From Pedobacter helvus (GTDB taxonomy: Bacteria > Bacteroidota > Bacteroidia > Sphingobacteriales > Sphingobacteriaceae), in NCBI RefSeq assembly GCF_005925325.1, contig NZ_SRMP01000002.1:1-64000 (forward strand): a stretch of 64,000 bases of DNA. Reading direction: 5' to 3'. A program made the translations under genes and the position numbers. Shown one piece after another: positions 43,711 through 53,839 of the stretch; position 1 is the first letter of the stretch, and each line of letters starts with the position of its first letter. The notes under the pieces are model-generated. The model was given only the letters and a program-made list of their open reading frames with translations, had not been told where the DNA came from and ran no database searches.

Positions 43711-44115
43711 ATGAAGAAAAGTATACGCTATGCTTTCATTGCATTTCTATGCTCATTTTCTTTACTGACGTCATGTACGAAAGAAAAGGAAATGTTAACC
43801 GAATCCGTAAGTATTAAGTCGGTGGCGGTTCCTACAAGTCTTTCTACAGTAACAGTAGAGGGTACGAGCCAAATCACAATTACGATGTCAAGAACATTTA
43901 GAACTCAGACGACGCCGTTAATGTTGAGCCCTACTTTTGACCTTCTAAGTGGCTATACCATTAGTCCTGCTTCTGGTGTTGCTGTATCTTTTGGAACTCC
44001 GAGTTTAGCGGCTGGTACAGCTGGAGCAATTGCACCAGTAACTTACACGCTAACTAGTCCAAGTGGAGTGAAGAGATTGTATTCGGTAAGAGTGTTGTTT
44101 TCAACAACACAATAA
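43711..44115 (+). CDS. Small lipoprotein with Ig-like region
   Basis: 134 residues. The lipobox is at FSLLTSC (residues 16-22 in MKKSIRYAFIAFLCSFSLLTSC). The mature part is beta-rich (VSIKSVAVPTSLSTVTVEGTSQITITMSRTF...), resembling an Ig-like surface-lipoprotein fold. It is 25 bp before SusC unit 4 and is probably an accessory surface protein of it. Confidence 0.7.
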   Translation: MKKSIRYAFIAFLCSFSLLTSCTKEKEMLTESVSIKSVAVPTSLSTVTVEGTSQITITMSRTFRTQTTPLMLSPTFDLLSGYTISPASGVAVSFGTPSLAAGTAGAIAPVTYTLTSPSGVKRLYSVRVLFSTTQ

Positions 44116-44140
44116 TTATCTATTATTTAAAGAAAAAGTA

Positions 44141-47100
44141 ATGAAAAAAATGATACTAATGGTGCTATTTTTTTGCTTGACGGCAAAATTATATGCACAA
44201 ACACGCACTGTAAGAGGTACCGTTTCTGATATAGAGAATGGTGCTAAATTGCTAGGTGTTACCGTAAAGGTGAAGGGAAATAGTGCAGGAGCCTTGACTA
44301 ATGAAAAAGGAGAGTTTGTTATCAATATTCCTAACGGCTTCAATACCTTAGAGTTTACTTATTTAGGTTACGCTGCGAATTCAGTGGATGTGACTGGGAA
44401 AAGTTCGATTCAAGTAGCGCTTACGTCTGATGCTAAGAATTTGACAGAGGTTGTTGTTACAGCATACGGAACGGTAAAGCGACGTGATTTTGTTGGTGCA
44501 TCTGCACAAATTGGAGCAAAAGAAATTGCTGAACGTCCAGTAGCCAACGTAATTAATGCGTTACAAGGAGCTGCACCCGGCGTTACTTTGGCCGGAGGTA
44601 CTGGGCAACCAGGTGCTGCTCCAGCAATCAGAGTAAGGGGATTTGGTTCGATCAACAGTTCGAACAATCCTTTATATGTTGTTGATGGTGCTCCTTATGA
44701 TTATAATATCAACAATTTAAATCAAGACGATATTGAAACAATTACTATTGCTAAAGATGCTTCTTCTACGGCGCTTTATGGTTCTAGAGCAGCAAATGGT
44801 GTTGTGTTCATTACCACTAAGAAAGGTAAAGTTGGAGCTCCAGCAGTAAATGTCAAATATACAACTGGTTTAACGGCTAGAGGTATTGAGGAATATGATA
44901 GAGTTGGTGTTTATGATTATTATCCGATTGTTTGGGAAGCAGTTAGAAATGGTGCCTATTTTGCGGGCACTAAAACATACGCTCAGGCTGGACTTGATGC
45001 TGCAAACAACATAGTTACAACATTAGGTTATAATGCATTCAATGTGCCAAATAATCAATTAGTATCTGGTGTTGATGGAAAACTTAATCCAAATGCTTCT
45101 TTATTATACGGAGATGACTTGAATTGGTGGGATGGTTTGATGAGAACGGGAGTTAGACAAGAGGTAACTACCTCAATCAATGGTGCTTCTGAAAAATCTG
45201 ATTATTTGTTTTCTGCTGGTTATTTAGATGAGCAGGGAGCATTAATTAATACAGGTTTTAAACGTTACAATGCTAGGTTAAATTTGAATAGTAAACCTAC
45301 AACTTTTTTATCTACGGGTATTAATTTTGCCTACACCTTTTCTGATTACCAAAACAACAGTTCGGCTGATGCTGCTGGTTCTGCTTATGCTAACCCGTTC
45401 AATTTCGTAACAGGTATGGGGCCAATTTATCCAGTTTATGCCCACAATCCTACTACTGGAGCATATATTATAGATCCAATTACGGGAGATAGAGTATTTG
45501 ATAGTGGTGCTTTAGGTACTAAATATGGCATTACTTTTCCATCGCGTTCTGCTGGAGCTTCTTCTGGACGACACGTTTTAGCTGAGACTTTGTACAACAA
45601 AACTGACCAAGAGAGACATCTTATCTCTGGTAGAACTTATGCCCAAGTTGACTTTCTTAAAGATTTTAATTTTAGAGTTAACTTATCATATGATCATAAT
45701 ACAAGAGAAGCTTATAGCTTTCAAAACGCAATCATAGGTGATGCTTCACCTTCTGGTTCGCAAACAAAAACTGCGTATAATGAAACATCTATAACTTTGA
45801 ATCAGATTTTAAACTATAGAAAGACGGTTGCTAAGAGACATCAATTTACAGCCTTGTTAGGCCATGAAAATTATTACTTGAACGCTCGCGTATTAAGTGG
45901 AAATAAAACTGGGTTAATTGCTGATGGTATTAACGAGCTTGATAATTTTACGACTATTGGTGGTTTAACTTCATATCAAGATAATTATCGCATTGAAAGT
46001 TTTTTTGGTGAAGTGAAGTATAATTTAGATCAGAAATACTATTTAACATTGACAATGAGAAGAGACGGATCATCAAAATTCCGCTCTGATGTAAGATGGG
46101 GTAACTTCTGGTCAGCTGGTGCTGCGTGGTTGGTGAATGAAGAGTCTTTCATGAAGGATATCAAATGGATCAATCAATTAAAGTTGAGAGCCTCTTATGG
46201 AGAAACTGGATCTGATGGCGAAAGTTACTATGGATATCAAAGTTTATATAACCTAAAACCTAACGTTAACAATCCAGCTTATTACTTAGCAGCTGCAGCT
46301 AACCCTGATTTAAGTTGGGAAACAAATAAAACTGCCGATATTGCTGTAGAATTTAGTTTATTCCAAAATAGACTTAGAGGTAGCATAGAGGCCTTTAGAA
46401 GAGCGTCAAGTGATTTAATTTTCAATGTTCCTTTACCAAGAAACGCTGGTACCACTTCAATTACGAAGAATATTGGTACTATGTATAATAAAGGTATTGA
46501 ATTCGATTTGACGGTTACTCCAGTAAAGGTTAAAGATTTTGCTTGGGATTTAACTGTCAATGGATCTTTCTATAAGAACCAAATTACCAAAATGCCTGAT
46601 GAAACTCCGGCTATCGTTACTGGTACTAAAAGATACAGTGTTGGAAACTCAATTTACGAGTTTTGGTTAAGACAATGGGTTGGTGTAGATCCACAAACTG
46701 GCTCATCAATTTACTTAGATGACGCTAGTACAGATGGTAATACTATCTACACAACTGACATTAATAGAGCTAGATTTGCATATTCAGGAACTTCTATTCC
46801 GGATATTGCAGGTGGTATTCGTAACGTATTTACATATAAAGGACTAAGCTTATCAAGTATATTCAGTTATTCTCTAGGTGGTAAATTCTATGACGGTAAC
46901 TACAATAGCTTAATGTTAGTAAACAGTAGTTATGGTAAATCTTTCCATAAGGATGTTTTAAACAGATGGCAAAAGCCAGGTGACATCACCAATGTACCTA
47001 GAGTTGACGATACGGACGCAACTAACTTAAATGCTGGTACGAGTACAAGGTGGTTAATTGATAATAACTTTTTGGTATTGAGAAATGTAACACTTTCTTA

Positions 47101-47287
47101 TGCTATCCCAGCTAAGTATGTATCTAAATTGAAGCTTAGTAGAGTTAATGTGTTTGCTTCTGGAGATAACTTAATTTATTTTACACCTAGAAAAGGTTTG
47201 GATCCAACTACTTCATTTAACGGAACAAACAGTAGTTCTTATATTCCTTCTAGAATATTCTCGTTTGGTGCTAACGTAAGTTTTTAA
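44141..47287 (+). CDS. SusC/RagA-type TonB-linked transporter (unit 4)
   Basis: 1048 residues. Signal peptide MKKMILMVLFFCLTAKLYAQ, carboxypeptidase-regulatory-like domain, plug (VVVTAYGTVKRRDFVGASAQIG, IAKDASSTALYGSRAANGVVFITT) and barrel ending RIFSFGANVSF. No STN domain. Confidence 0.92.
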   Translation: MKKMILMVLFFCLTAKLYAQTRTVRGTVSDIENGAKLLGVTVKVKGNSAGALTNEKGEFVINIPNGFNTLEFTYLGYAANSVDVTGKSSIQVALTSDAKNLTEVVVTAYGTVKRRDFVGASAQIGAKEIAERPVANVINALQGAAPGVTLAGGTGQPGAAPAIRVRGFGSINSSNNPLYVVDGAPYDYNINNLNQDDIETITIAKDASSTALYGSRAANGVVFITTKKGKVGAPAVNVKYTTGLTARGIEEYDRVGVYDYYPIVWEAVRNGAYFAGTKTYAQAGLDAANNIVTTLGYNAFNVPNNQLVSGVDGKLNPNASLLYGDDLNWWDGLMRTGVRQEVTTSINGASEKSDYLFSAGYLDEQGALINTGFKRYNARLNLNSKPTTFLSTGINFAYTFSDYQNNSSADAAGSAYANPFNFVTGMGPIYPVYAHNPTTGAYIIDPITGDRVFDSGALGTKYGITFPSRSAGASSGRHVLAETLYNKTDQERHLISGRTYAQVDFLKDFNFRVNLSYDHNTREAYSFQNAIIGDASPSGSQTKTAYNETSITLNQILNYRKTVAKRHQFTALLGHENYYLNARVLSGNKTGLIADGINELDNFTTIGGLTSYQDNYRIESFFGEVKYNLDQKYYLTLTMRRDGSSKFRSDVRWGNFWSAGAAWLVNEESFMKDIKWINQLKLRASYGETGSDGESYYGYQSLYNLKPNVNNPAYYLAAAANPDLSWETNKTADIAVEFSLFQNRLRGSIEAFRRASSDLIFNVPLPRNAGTTSITKNIGTMYNKGIEFDLTVTPVKVKDFAWDLTVNGSFYKNQITKMPDETPAIVTGTKRYSVGNSIYEFWLRQWVGVDPQTGSSIYLDDASTDGNTIYTTDINRARFAYSGTSIPDIAGGIRNVFTYKGLSLSSIFSYSLGGKFYDGNYNSLMLVNSSYGKSFHKDVLNRWQKPGDITNVPRVDDTDATNLNAGTSTRWLIDNNFLVLRNVTLSYAIPAKYVSKLKLSRVNVFASGDNLIYFTPRKGLDPTTSFNGTNSSSYIPSRIFSFGANVSF

Positions 47288-47298
47288 TTTAATTAGAC

Positions 47299-48789
47299 AT
47301 GAAAATTTTTAATAAAAAAATAGCTGTTTTAGCTGTACTTTTAGTACTGATTACAGCGCAATCTTGTAAAAAGGATTATTTGGAAACTAAACCTACTCAA
47401 CAATTGAGTGCAGGAACGGTATTCAGTAGTCTTAAAGGCGCTCAAGGTGCTGTACAAGGTATTCATAGAATGCTATACCTATATGATGCGCAGGGAACCT
47501 TTGGTCTAGCCTCATTAAATATCAATATGGATATGCTAGGTGAAGACTTAGTAATGCATAATGCTGGTAATGGATGGTATAATGCTGCATATAGATGGAC
47601 TGAATTTAGAAACGTAGCTAGTGGAGATTTGAATTACTATTACTTCTACTTGTATCGTATCATTCGTAATGCAAATGAAGTGATTGATGGTATCACTCAA
47701 GAGACTGCAGATTTTAAGCAGCTTAAAGCTCAAGCTCATTATTACAGAGCATTTTGTCATTACATGTTGGTTCAACTTTATGGTGTTAGATATGACACTA
47801 CGCCAGGAGCCGCAAATAGTGGTCTGGGAGTGGTTTTGTCTTTGAAAAATGATTTTGCGAAAAAGCCGAGAAATACCGTGGCGGAAGTGTATGCTTCAAT
47901 TAATTCTGATTTGACAATTGCTGCGACTGACATTGCTGGGTATACAAGAAAAGCTAAGGATGAAATAAACATTAATGTTGTTAAAGCTTTACAAGCTCGT
48001 GTTGCATTAACTACTGGTAAATGGGCTGAAGCAGTTACTTTGGCGAACGATGCTATGGTCGGATTTCCTTTGATGAGTAGAGCAGATTACGAAGCAGGTT
48101 TCAATAACACTTCTAATTCAGAGTGGATTTGGGGAAGCACTACAATAGAAGAGCAAATAGATAATTATTTTGGATCTTTCTTCGCTTATATGTCTTTGGA
48201 TTTAAGTTCAACGAATATTAGACAAAATCCTAAGAAAATTAATGCAGACTTGTATAATGCATTTCCTAATACTGATGTTAGGTTGAAAAATTTCGCTTCA
48301 ACTGCTACGGAATTTGCTCCTTTAGTACCATCAAATTTTACCACTGCTAGATATCAATCGAAGAAATTTAGAGCTGCTGGATTAAACTTCGGCGCTGGAG
48401 GTTTGGTTTACATGAGATCTGCAGAAATGTATTTGATTAAAGCAGAAGCACAAGCTAGAAATAATGATGAACCAGGTGCAAGGGCGACATTATTTACTTT
48501 GGTGAATGCTAGAAACCCTAACTATGTACTCTCAACTAAGACAGGTGCTGCTTTAATTGATGAAATTTTGTTAAACAGAAGACTAGAGCTGTGGGGAGAA
48601 GGTCGTCGTTTCCTAGATTTGAAACGTTTGGACGCTCCATTGGATAGGACTTTAACTGGAGGACACACAGCAACTCTTACTGGTAACGTACTTAATGTTC
48701 CAGCTGGAGATAAAAGATGGCAGTTTCTTATCCCAAGAGCTGAAATCGATGCAACTGGCGCAGATATTATGAAACAAAATGAATTATAG
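47299..48789 (+). CDS. SusD/RagB-type lipoprotein (unit 4)
   Basis: 496 residues. MKIFNKKIAVLAVLLVLITAQSC gives the lipid anchor. SusD core pieces: YYRAFCHYMLVQLYGVRYD, SAEMYLIKAEAQARNNDEPGARATL and NRRLELWGEGRRFLDLKR. It starts 11 bp after SusC unit 4. Confidence 0.9.
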   Translation: MKIFNKKIAVLAVLLVLITAQSCKKDYLETKPTQQLSAGTVFSSLKGAQGAVQGIHRMLYLYDAQGTFGLASLNINMDMLGEDLVMHNAGNGWYNAAYRWTEFRNVASGDLNYYYFYLYRIIRNANEVIDGITQETADFKQLKAQAHYYRAFCHYMLVQLYGVRYDTTPGAANSGLGVVLSLKNDFAKKPRNTVAEVYASINSDLTIAATDIAGYTRKAKDEININVVKALQARVALTTGKWAEAVTLANDAMVGFPLMSRADYEAGFNNTSNSEWIWGSTTIEEQIDNYFGSFFAYMSLDLSSTNIRQNPKKINADLYNAFPNTDVRLKNFASTATEFAPLVPSNFTTARYQSKKFRAAGLNFGAGGLVYMRSAEMYLIKAEAQARNNDEPGARATLFTLVNARNPNYVLSTKTGAALIDEILLNRRLELWGEGRRFLDLKRLDAPLDRTLTGGHTATLTGNVLNVPAGDKRWQFLIPRAEIDATGADIMKQNEL

Positions 48790-48803
48790 TTAGTTATTAT
48801 TAT

Positions 48804-48839
48804 AACGAAAAAGGGAGGCACTAGCCTCCCTTTTTCGTT
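48804..48839. terminator. Bidirectional terminator
   Basis: AACGAAAAAGGGAGGC-ACTA-GCCTCCCTTTTTCGTT is a perfect 16-bp stem, with T-rich ends on both strands, between convergent SusD unit 4 and the DoxX gene. Confidence 0.9.
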
Positions 48840-48856
48840 AGTATGCAAATAGTTTA

Positions 48857-49264
48857 TTACCTCTTATCCACGCTATATTTCCCCGGCCCAATAAAAATCA
48901 AACTGAAAAATACAATGCCAACTTCAATAGCATGAGAAGCACCCATAATCCCTTCGCCTTTGCCTAGGTGAACCAATGCTGCTATCATCATTGTAAATGC
49001 CAATAACATATTTACCGGACGGAAGAATAAGCCTAATAGCAGAAGAAAACCGCCCATACCTTCTGCAAGCGCCGCCATTAACCCCCAAAAAGTAGGCAGG
49101 AAGTTAATGCCTATAACTTTCATGCTGCCGCCAAGGCCAGTCCACATTTCGGGGCCGCCCATAATTTTTGGCAGGCCGTGCACCATCATCATAGCGCCTA
49201 AGCCAACTCTTAAAATTAATAAACCAGTATTACGGTATTTTCCTAAAGTGTCGAAAATTGCCAT
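48857..49264 (-). CDS. DoxX-family membrane protein
   Basis: 135 residues with four hydrophobic helices: GLLILRVGLGAMMMVHGLPKIMGG, FWGLMAALAEGMGGFLLLLGLFF, MLLAFTMMIAALVHLGKG and AIEVGIVFFSLIFIGPG. This is the DoxX pattern (H-G-x-x-K-I...). A role in redox or sulfur metabolism at the inner membrane is proposed for the family; the substrate is unknown. It is 5 bp downstream of the carboxypeptidase gene on the same strand. Confidence 0.85.
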   Translation of the reverse strand: MAIFDTLGKYRNTGLLILRVGLGAMMMVHGLPKIMGGPEMWTGLGGSMKVIGINFLPTFWGLMAALAEGMGGFLLLLGLFFRPVNMLLAFTMMIAALVHLGKGEGIMGASHAIEVGIVFFSLIFIGPGKYSVDKR

Positions 49265-49269
49265 GTATA

Positions 49270-50169
49270 TTAGCTATATTTAAATGTTACGTTGTTGGTT
49301 GTGATGGCTAAAGATACAGATTTGCCTAAAACCATTGCTCTATTATCTGCGATGTGACCAGATGGAAATCCAAAGCAAACTGGATAATTGTAGCTTTTAA
49401 CTTGCTCCCAGATCACTTCTTCAGGGGTTTGACCGAAGTAAATGCTCTCTTCGCCAACTTCGTTAAAAGCACCCACCACTAAACCTTTCAGCTTTGCTAA
49501 TTTACCCTTGCGTTTCAGGGTCCTGATCATTCGATCTACCGAATATTCATGCTCGCCCACATCTTCAATAAATAGAATTTTATCGTCAAAACTCATCTCC
49601 GAAGCTGAACCTTCTACGGCGAGCAAAAGGGTTAAATTTCCACCTATTAAAATACCTTCTACATTTCCGTCTCTGCACTCAATTTCACTCTGATAAGTAT
49701 AAGTGTCGTTCTCTCCAAATAAAGCTTTTCTGAGGCTCTCTAGAGCTTCTGGCGTACTCTCATCGAAAGTATATGGCATTTGCCCGTGGATGCTTTGTAT
49801 TTCGAACTGTGCAAACACATGGGAAAGCAAAATGGTGATATCACTAAAGCCAACTAACCACTTTGGATTTTCGTCAAAGGCAGTAAAATCTAGCTCATCG
49901 ATAATGCGAATGGTTCCGTAACCGCCACGACCAGCAATGATCGCTTTAATGGAAGGATCGTCTAAAAAACGTTGGATATCTTTTGCCCTCAACTCATCGG
50001 TACCCGAAAATTGATGGTGCGAACCAATAACGGTTTCACCTAGTACAACCTCCAATCCCCAGCGCTGTAAAATCTCAATTCCTGTATCAATAGGTTTGGG
50101 AAGTTTCTTTGCCGGACAAACAATCGCAATTTGGTCTCCCTTTTTTAAATATGGTGGCTGTTTAATCAT
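49270..50169 (-). CDS. LD-carboxypeptidase (S66 family)
   Basis: 299 residues from MIKQPPYLKKGDQIAIVCPAKKL; a longer frame would overlap metG. S66 motifs: GRGGYGTIRIIDELDF, the nucleophile Ser in LVGFSDITILLSH, Glu in FIEDVGEHEYSVDRMIRTL and His in FPSGHIADNRAMVLG. The enzyme trims D-Ala from recycled murein tetrapeptides in the cytoplasm. It forms a two-gene unit with the DoxX gene and is divergent from metG. Confidence 0.88.
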   Translation of the reverse strand: MIKQPPYLKKGDQIAIVCPAKKLPKPIDTGIEILQRWGLEVVLGETVIGSHHQFSGTDELRAKDIQRFLDDPSIKAIIAGRGGYGTIRIIDELDFTAFDENPKWLVGFSDITILLSHVFAQFEIQSIHGQMPYTFDESTPEALESLRKALFGENDTYTYQSEIECRDGNVEGILIGGNLTLLLAVEGSASEMSFDDKILFIEDVGEHEYSVDRMIRTLKRKGKLAKLKGLVVGAFNEVGEESIYFGQTPEEVIWEQVKSYNYPVCFGFPSGHIADNRAMVLGKSVSLAITTNNVTFKYS

Positions 50170-50208
50170 GTTAAAAACGCTTATCTTTGCCAAAATAAAT
50201 AAATTGTT
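50161..50208 (+). promoter_or_regulatory. metG promoter with -7 element TATCTTTG
   Basis: TATCTTTG at 50182-50189 is an exact TAnnTTTG -7 element, with TTTA at 50161-50164 as a weak -33 box (17-nt spacer). The predicted transcript starts only about 13 nt before the metG TTG start. Confidence 0.6.
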
Positions 50209-52317
50209 TTGGATACTCATAAATTTAAAAGATATACCGTAACGGCAGCTTTGCCTTACACCAATGGTCCGGTGCATATTGGTCACTTAGCGGGAGTTTA
50301 TTTGCCTGCAGATACCTATGTGCGTTACCTCCGCTCTAACAAAAGAGACGTGAAATTTATTTGCGGTTCTGATGAAAACGGCGTACCTATCACTTTAAAG
50401 GCAAAAAGAGAAGGCATTACGCCGCAAGAAGTGGTAGATAAATACCATAAAATCATTGGCGATTCTTTTAAGGAGTTCGGGATTTCTTTTGATATCTACC
50501 ACCGTACTTCATCCTTAACACACCACCAAACTGCCGAAGATTTCTTTGAGAAGTTGTATAACGATGGTGTTTTTACTGAAGAAGTTACCGAGCAATATTA
50601 CGACGAGAAAGCACAATCTTTCTTGGCCGATAGATATATTACCGGTACTTGCCCTAAGTGCGGTAACGAAAATGCTTATGGCGACCAATGCGAAAGTTGT
50701 GGCAGCACCTTAAATGCTACAGATTTGATCAATCCGAAATCGACCTTGTCTGGTGAGCCGCCAGTAATGAGAGAAACCAAAAACTGGTTTTTGCCGTTGG
50801 ATAAGTATGAGGACAGACTGAGAACTTATATCGAAAGTCACAAAGAATGGCGACCAAATGTGTACGGACAGTGCCAAAGTTGGCTAAACGCCGGTTTACA
50901 GCCAAGGGCCATGACCAGGGATTTGGACTGGGGTGTAAAGGTCCCAGTAAAAGGTGCTGATGGCAAAGTTTTGTATGTTTGGTTCGATGCACCCATCGGT
51001 TACATTTCTGCAACTAAAGAACTTTCCAAATATGCCAAATTAGGTGTCTGGAATCCTAAGGCCGAAGAATATTACATCGACCAAAATAGCGTAGATAATT
51101 TTGAGTACGAAGAGTATTGGAAAAGTGAAGATGCCAAATTGGTACATTTTATTGGTAAAGATAACATCGTTTTCCACTGTATCATTTTCCCTGCGATGCT
51201 AATGGCGCATGGCGAATTTACATTGGCGGATAATGTACCTGCAAATGAGTTCCTGAACTTAGAAGGCCAAAAAATATCGACCTCTAAAAACTGGGCAGTT
51301 TGGTTAAACGAGTACTTGTTAGAGTTTCCAGAGAAGCAAGATATTTTGCGTTATGTGTTAACGGCAACTGCTCCAGAAACGAAGGATAACGATTTTACTT
51401 GGAAAGATTTTCAAGCAAGAAATAACAATGAGTTGGTAGCAATTTTCGGGAATTTCGTGAACCGTGTTACTGTGCTTACTCACAAATATTTCGACGGTAA
51501 AGTGCCAACTTGCATGGAATTGACTGACATCGATAACGCGGTAATCGAAGAATTGAAAGCTTATCCTGCTAAGATCAGTGCTTCGATTGAGAATTATCGC
51601 TTTAGAGAAGCTTTGTCTGAGGTAATGAACGTAGCTAGGTTAGGTAACAAATACTTAGCAGATACTGAGCCTTGGAAGTTAATTAAAACCGACGAAGATA
51701 GGGTTAGAACTATCTTGAATATTGCTTTGCAAATTGCGGCGAACTTAGAGATTTTAATTGAGCCGTTTTTACCTTTCACTGCTGATAAATTACAGAAGAT
51801 GTTGAACTACGGTGGTCACATTTGGGAAGATGCGGGTTCTGTAAGTTTGTTAAAACGTGGTCACCAAATTAACGAACCAATTTTGTTGTTCAGCAAGATT
51901 GAAGATGCAGAAGTACAGGCACAAATTGACAAACTGAACAATAGCAAGGCACAAAACGAAGCGGCAAATGCGACCGTTCCTCCAGCAAAAGAGAACGTAA
52001 CTTTCGAGCAATTCGGTGCAATGGATATTCGTGTGGCTACCATTGTGGCTGCCGAAAAGGTAGAGAAAACCAAAAAGCTGTTAAAGCTCACTTTAGATAC
52101 CGGATTAGATCAACGTACGGTAGTTTCAGGTATTGCAGAGCATTACAAACCAGAAGAAATTATCGGTCAGCAAGTAAGTTTGTTAGCTAATTTGGCTCCA
52201 AGAGAGATCAAAGGCATTGTTTCACAAGGAATGATTTTAATGGCTGAGGATGCACAAGGGAAGTTGAGTTTTGTTAGTCCAACTACTGCAAGTACCAATG
52301 GTGGTGTAGTGAGGTAA
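50209..52317 (+). CDS. metG: Methionyl-tRNA synthetase, TTG start
   Basis: 702 residues. The class I catalytic core has HIGH (HIGHLAG, 23-29). The zinc knuckle is [18 protein letters not shown] (about 150-167). The KMSKS-like loop is KISTSK (about 355). The anticodon-binding region follows, and a C-terminal EMAPII-type tRNA-binding domain (about 600-702: [35 protein letters not shown]). An in-frame stop at 50200-50202 leaves no ATG start, so TTG at 50209 is used. It charges initiator and elongator tRNA-Met. Confidence 0.95.
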   Translation: MDTHKFKRYTVTAALPYTNGPVHIGHLAGVYLPADTYVRYLRSNKRDVKFICGSDENGVPITLKAKREGITPQEVVDKYHKIIGDSFKEFGISFDIYHRTSSLTHHQTAEDFFEKLYNDGVFTEEVTEQYYDEKAQSFLADRYITGTCPKCGNENAYGDQCESCGSTLNATDLINPKSTLSGEPPVMRETKNWFLPLDKYEDRLRTYIESHKEWRPNVYGQCQSWLNAGLQPRAMTRDLDWGVKVPVKGADGKVLYVWFDAPIGYISATKELSKYAKLGVWNPKAEEYYIDQNSVDNFEYEEYWKSEDAKLVHFIGKDNIVFHCIIFPAMLMAHGEFTLADNVPANEFLNLEGQKISTSKNWAVWLNEYLLEFPEKQDILRYVLTATAPETKDNDFTWKDFQARNNNELVAIFGNFVNRVTVLTHKYFDGKVPTCMELTDIDNAVIEELKAYPAKISASIENYRFREALSEVMNVARLGNKYLADTEPWKLIKTDEDRVRTILNIALQIAANLEILIEPFLPFTADKLQKMLNYGGHIWEDAGSVSLLKRGHQINEPILLFSKIEDAEVQAQIDKLNNSKAQNEAANATVPPAKENVTFEQFGAMDIRVATIVAAEKVEKTKKLLKLTLDTGLDQRTVVSGIAEHYKPEEIIGQQVSLLANLAPREIKGIVSQGMILMAEDAQGKLSFVSPTTASTNGGVVR

Positions 52318-52549
52318 GTTAATTTATTTGATATGAAAGCAGCCTGTTGTTAAGTACAATGGGCTGTTTTTGTTTGGCGACTTCCTATTTCCCTCTCTGC
52401 TCGTTGGGCATCTCTCCCAAGGAGAGAGAGTTAGTAGTAGTCCCAATTTCTCTCCCTCTGGGATAGATGACGAAGCCAGAGAAGGTATTTATAAACACCC
52501 AAATGATAACACCCTTCCTACTTCCCATCAAAACCCTTATATTGGCACG
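52318..52549. repeat. Gap with CT/GA repeat (copy 4)
   Basis: 52383-52490 holds CCCTCTCTGCTCGTTGGGCATCTCTCCCAAGGAGAGAGAG, then CTCTCCCTCTGGGATAGATGACGAAGCCAGAGAAGG, a fourth member of the family seen at 9.03, 21.5 and 27.6 kb. The gene downstream is open through the repeat, but the ATG at 52550 is the sensible start. Confidence 0.65.
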
Positions 52550-53833
52550 ATGGAGTTAAACAATTATTTGCGAGATTTCAGTCGTGCCAGTTTGCATTTT
52601 TTTAAAAGCCTAGGTTTATCGGCTAATGCTGCCGCTATCATTAATGCCCTAGTTTTATTAACGCTGGCTGTTGCAGTTACTTATGTGGTATATTACGTAG
52701 TTTGGCGCATACTTAGGCTAATTTTCATTCAAACCATCCGTAAAACGGATATCAAAATTTTCGAATATTTATTAGCGCATAAAGCTCCCCACTACGTGTC
52801 GCTCGTTGCACCGCTCGTTGTGCTTTATCTTACTATTCCAGTTGCTTTTCATGATTATCCTCAAATAAACAAGTTGCTTTTGGGTCTTTGTGATATCTAT
52901 TTGGTTATAGTAGTGGTTTGGATCATGATGGCGATGATCAAAGCCGGTGGCGATCTACTTAAAGAAAAGCCTAGCTTTAGGGGTAAACCCATCGACAGTT
53001 ATTTACAGGTGATCCGTATCTTATTGTACTTGTTTGGTACAGTGGTGTTATTTTCTAACCTCACGGGAAAATCTCCGGTGGCATTTTTCACCGCTATGGG
53101 TGCTATTTCTGCGGTGTTGTTGTTGATGTTTAAAGATACCATTATGGGTTTTGTTGCCAGCATACAAGTAACTACCAACGATATTGTGCGCATTGGCGAT
53201 TGGATTACCATGCCTAAATACGGTGCAGATGGCGATATTTTGGAGATCAACCTCACTACGGTAAAGGTACAGAACTTTGATAAAACCATCACCACTATTC
53301 CTACCTACTCACTCATTTCCGACTCGTTTCAAAACTGGCGTGGAATGCGCCAATCTGGTGGACGAAGAATTAAAAGAGCGATCAACATCAAACAATCGAG
53401 CATTCGTTTCTTAAAAGAAGAGGAACTGGCGAAATTTGAACAAATCCAGCTGATCAGCGCCTATATCCAACACCGTCAAAAGGATATTGAAAAGCATAAT
53501 ATCCGTACCAATGCTGATAAAAGCTTGCTGATTAACGGACGGAACCTCACCAATGCGGGTCTGTTCCGTAAATATATCGATAACTATATTTCTGGTCATT
53601 CGGGAACCAATAAACGCATGAATATTATGGTAAGGCAGCTGGCGCCAACACCGCATGGTTTGCCGATTGAGATTTATGTGTTTGCCAATACCATTATCTG
53701 GGCAGAGTATGAACATATTATGGCCGATATTTTTGACCATATCATTGCTGCTGCGCCTTATTTTGGGTTGCAGATATACGAAGCCGAAGGTTCGGGAGAT
53801 TTAAAACAGATTGAAATTAACTCAACGACGTAA
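52550..53833 (+). CDS. MscS-type mechanosensitive channel (YbdG/MscM-like)
   Basis: 427 residues from MELNNYLRDFSRASLHFFKSLG. Several N-terminal transmembrane helices (about 32-55, 75-95, 105-130, 155-178, 180-200) lead into the MscS core: VLLLMFKDTIMGFVASIQVTTNDIVRIGDWITM (pore helix and beta domain entry), VQNFDKTITTIPTYSLISDSFQNWRGM. The long cytoplasmic domain (RRIKRAINIKQSSIRFL...) matches the YbdG-type subgroup. It protects against osmotic downshock in the inner membrane. Confidence 0.87.
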   Translation: MELNNYLRDFSRASLHFFKSLGLSANAAAIINALVLLTLAVAVTYVVYYVVWRILRLIFIQTIRKTDIKIFEYLLAHKAPHYVSLVAPLVVLYLTIPVAFHDYPQINKLLLGLCDIYLVIVVVWIMMAMIKAGGDLLKEKPSFRGKPIDSYLQVIRILLYLFGTVVLFSNLTGKSPVAFFTAMGAISAVLLLMFKDTIMGFVASIQVTTNDIVRIGDWITMPKYGADGDILEINLTTVKVQNFDKTITTIPTYSLISDSFQNWRGMRQSGGRRIKRAINIKQSSIRFLKEEELAKFEQIQLISAYIQHRQKDIEKHNIRTNADKSLLINGRNLTNAGLFRKYIDNYISGHSGTNKRMNIMVRQLAPTPHGLPIEIYVFANTIIWAEYEHIMADIFDHIIAAAPYFGLQIYEAEGSGDLKQIEINSTT

Positions 53834-53839
53834 CAGCAA

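Noticed and set aside
33558..48789. Possible polysaccharide utilisation loci
   Set aside because: Three SusCD pairs occur without any glycoside hydrolase, lyase, sulfatase or hybrid sensor gene, so the substrate cannot be called glycan.
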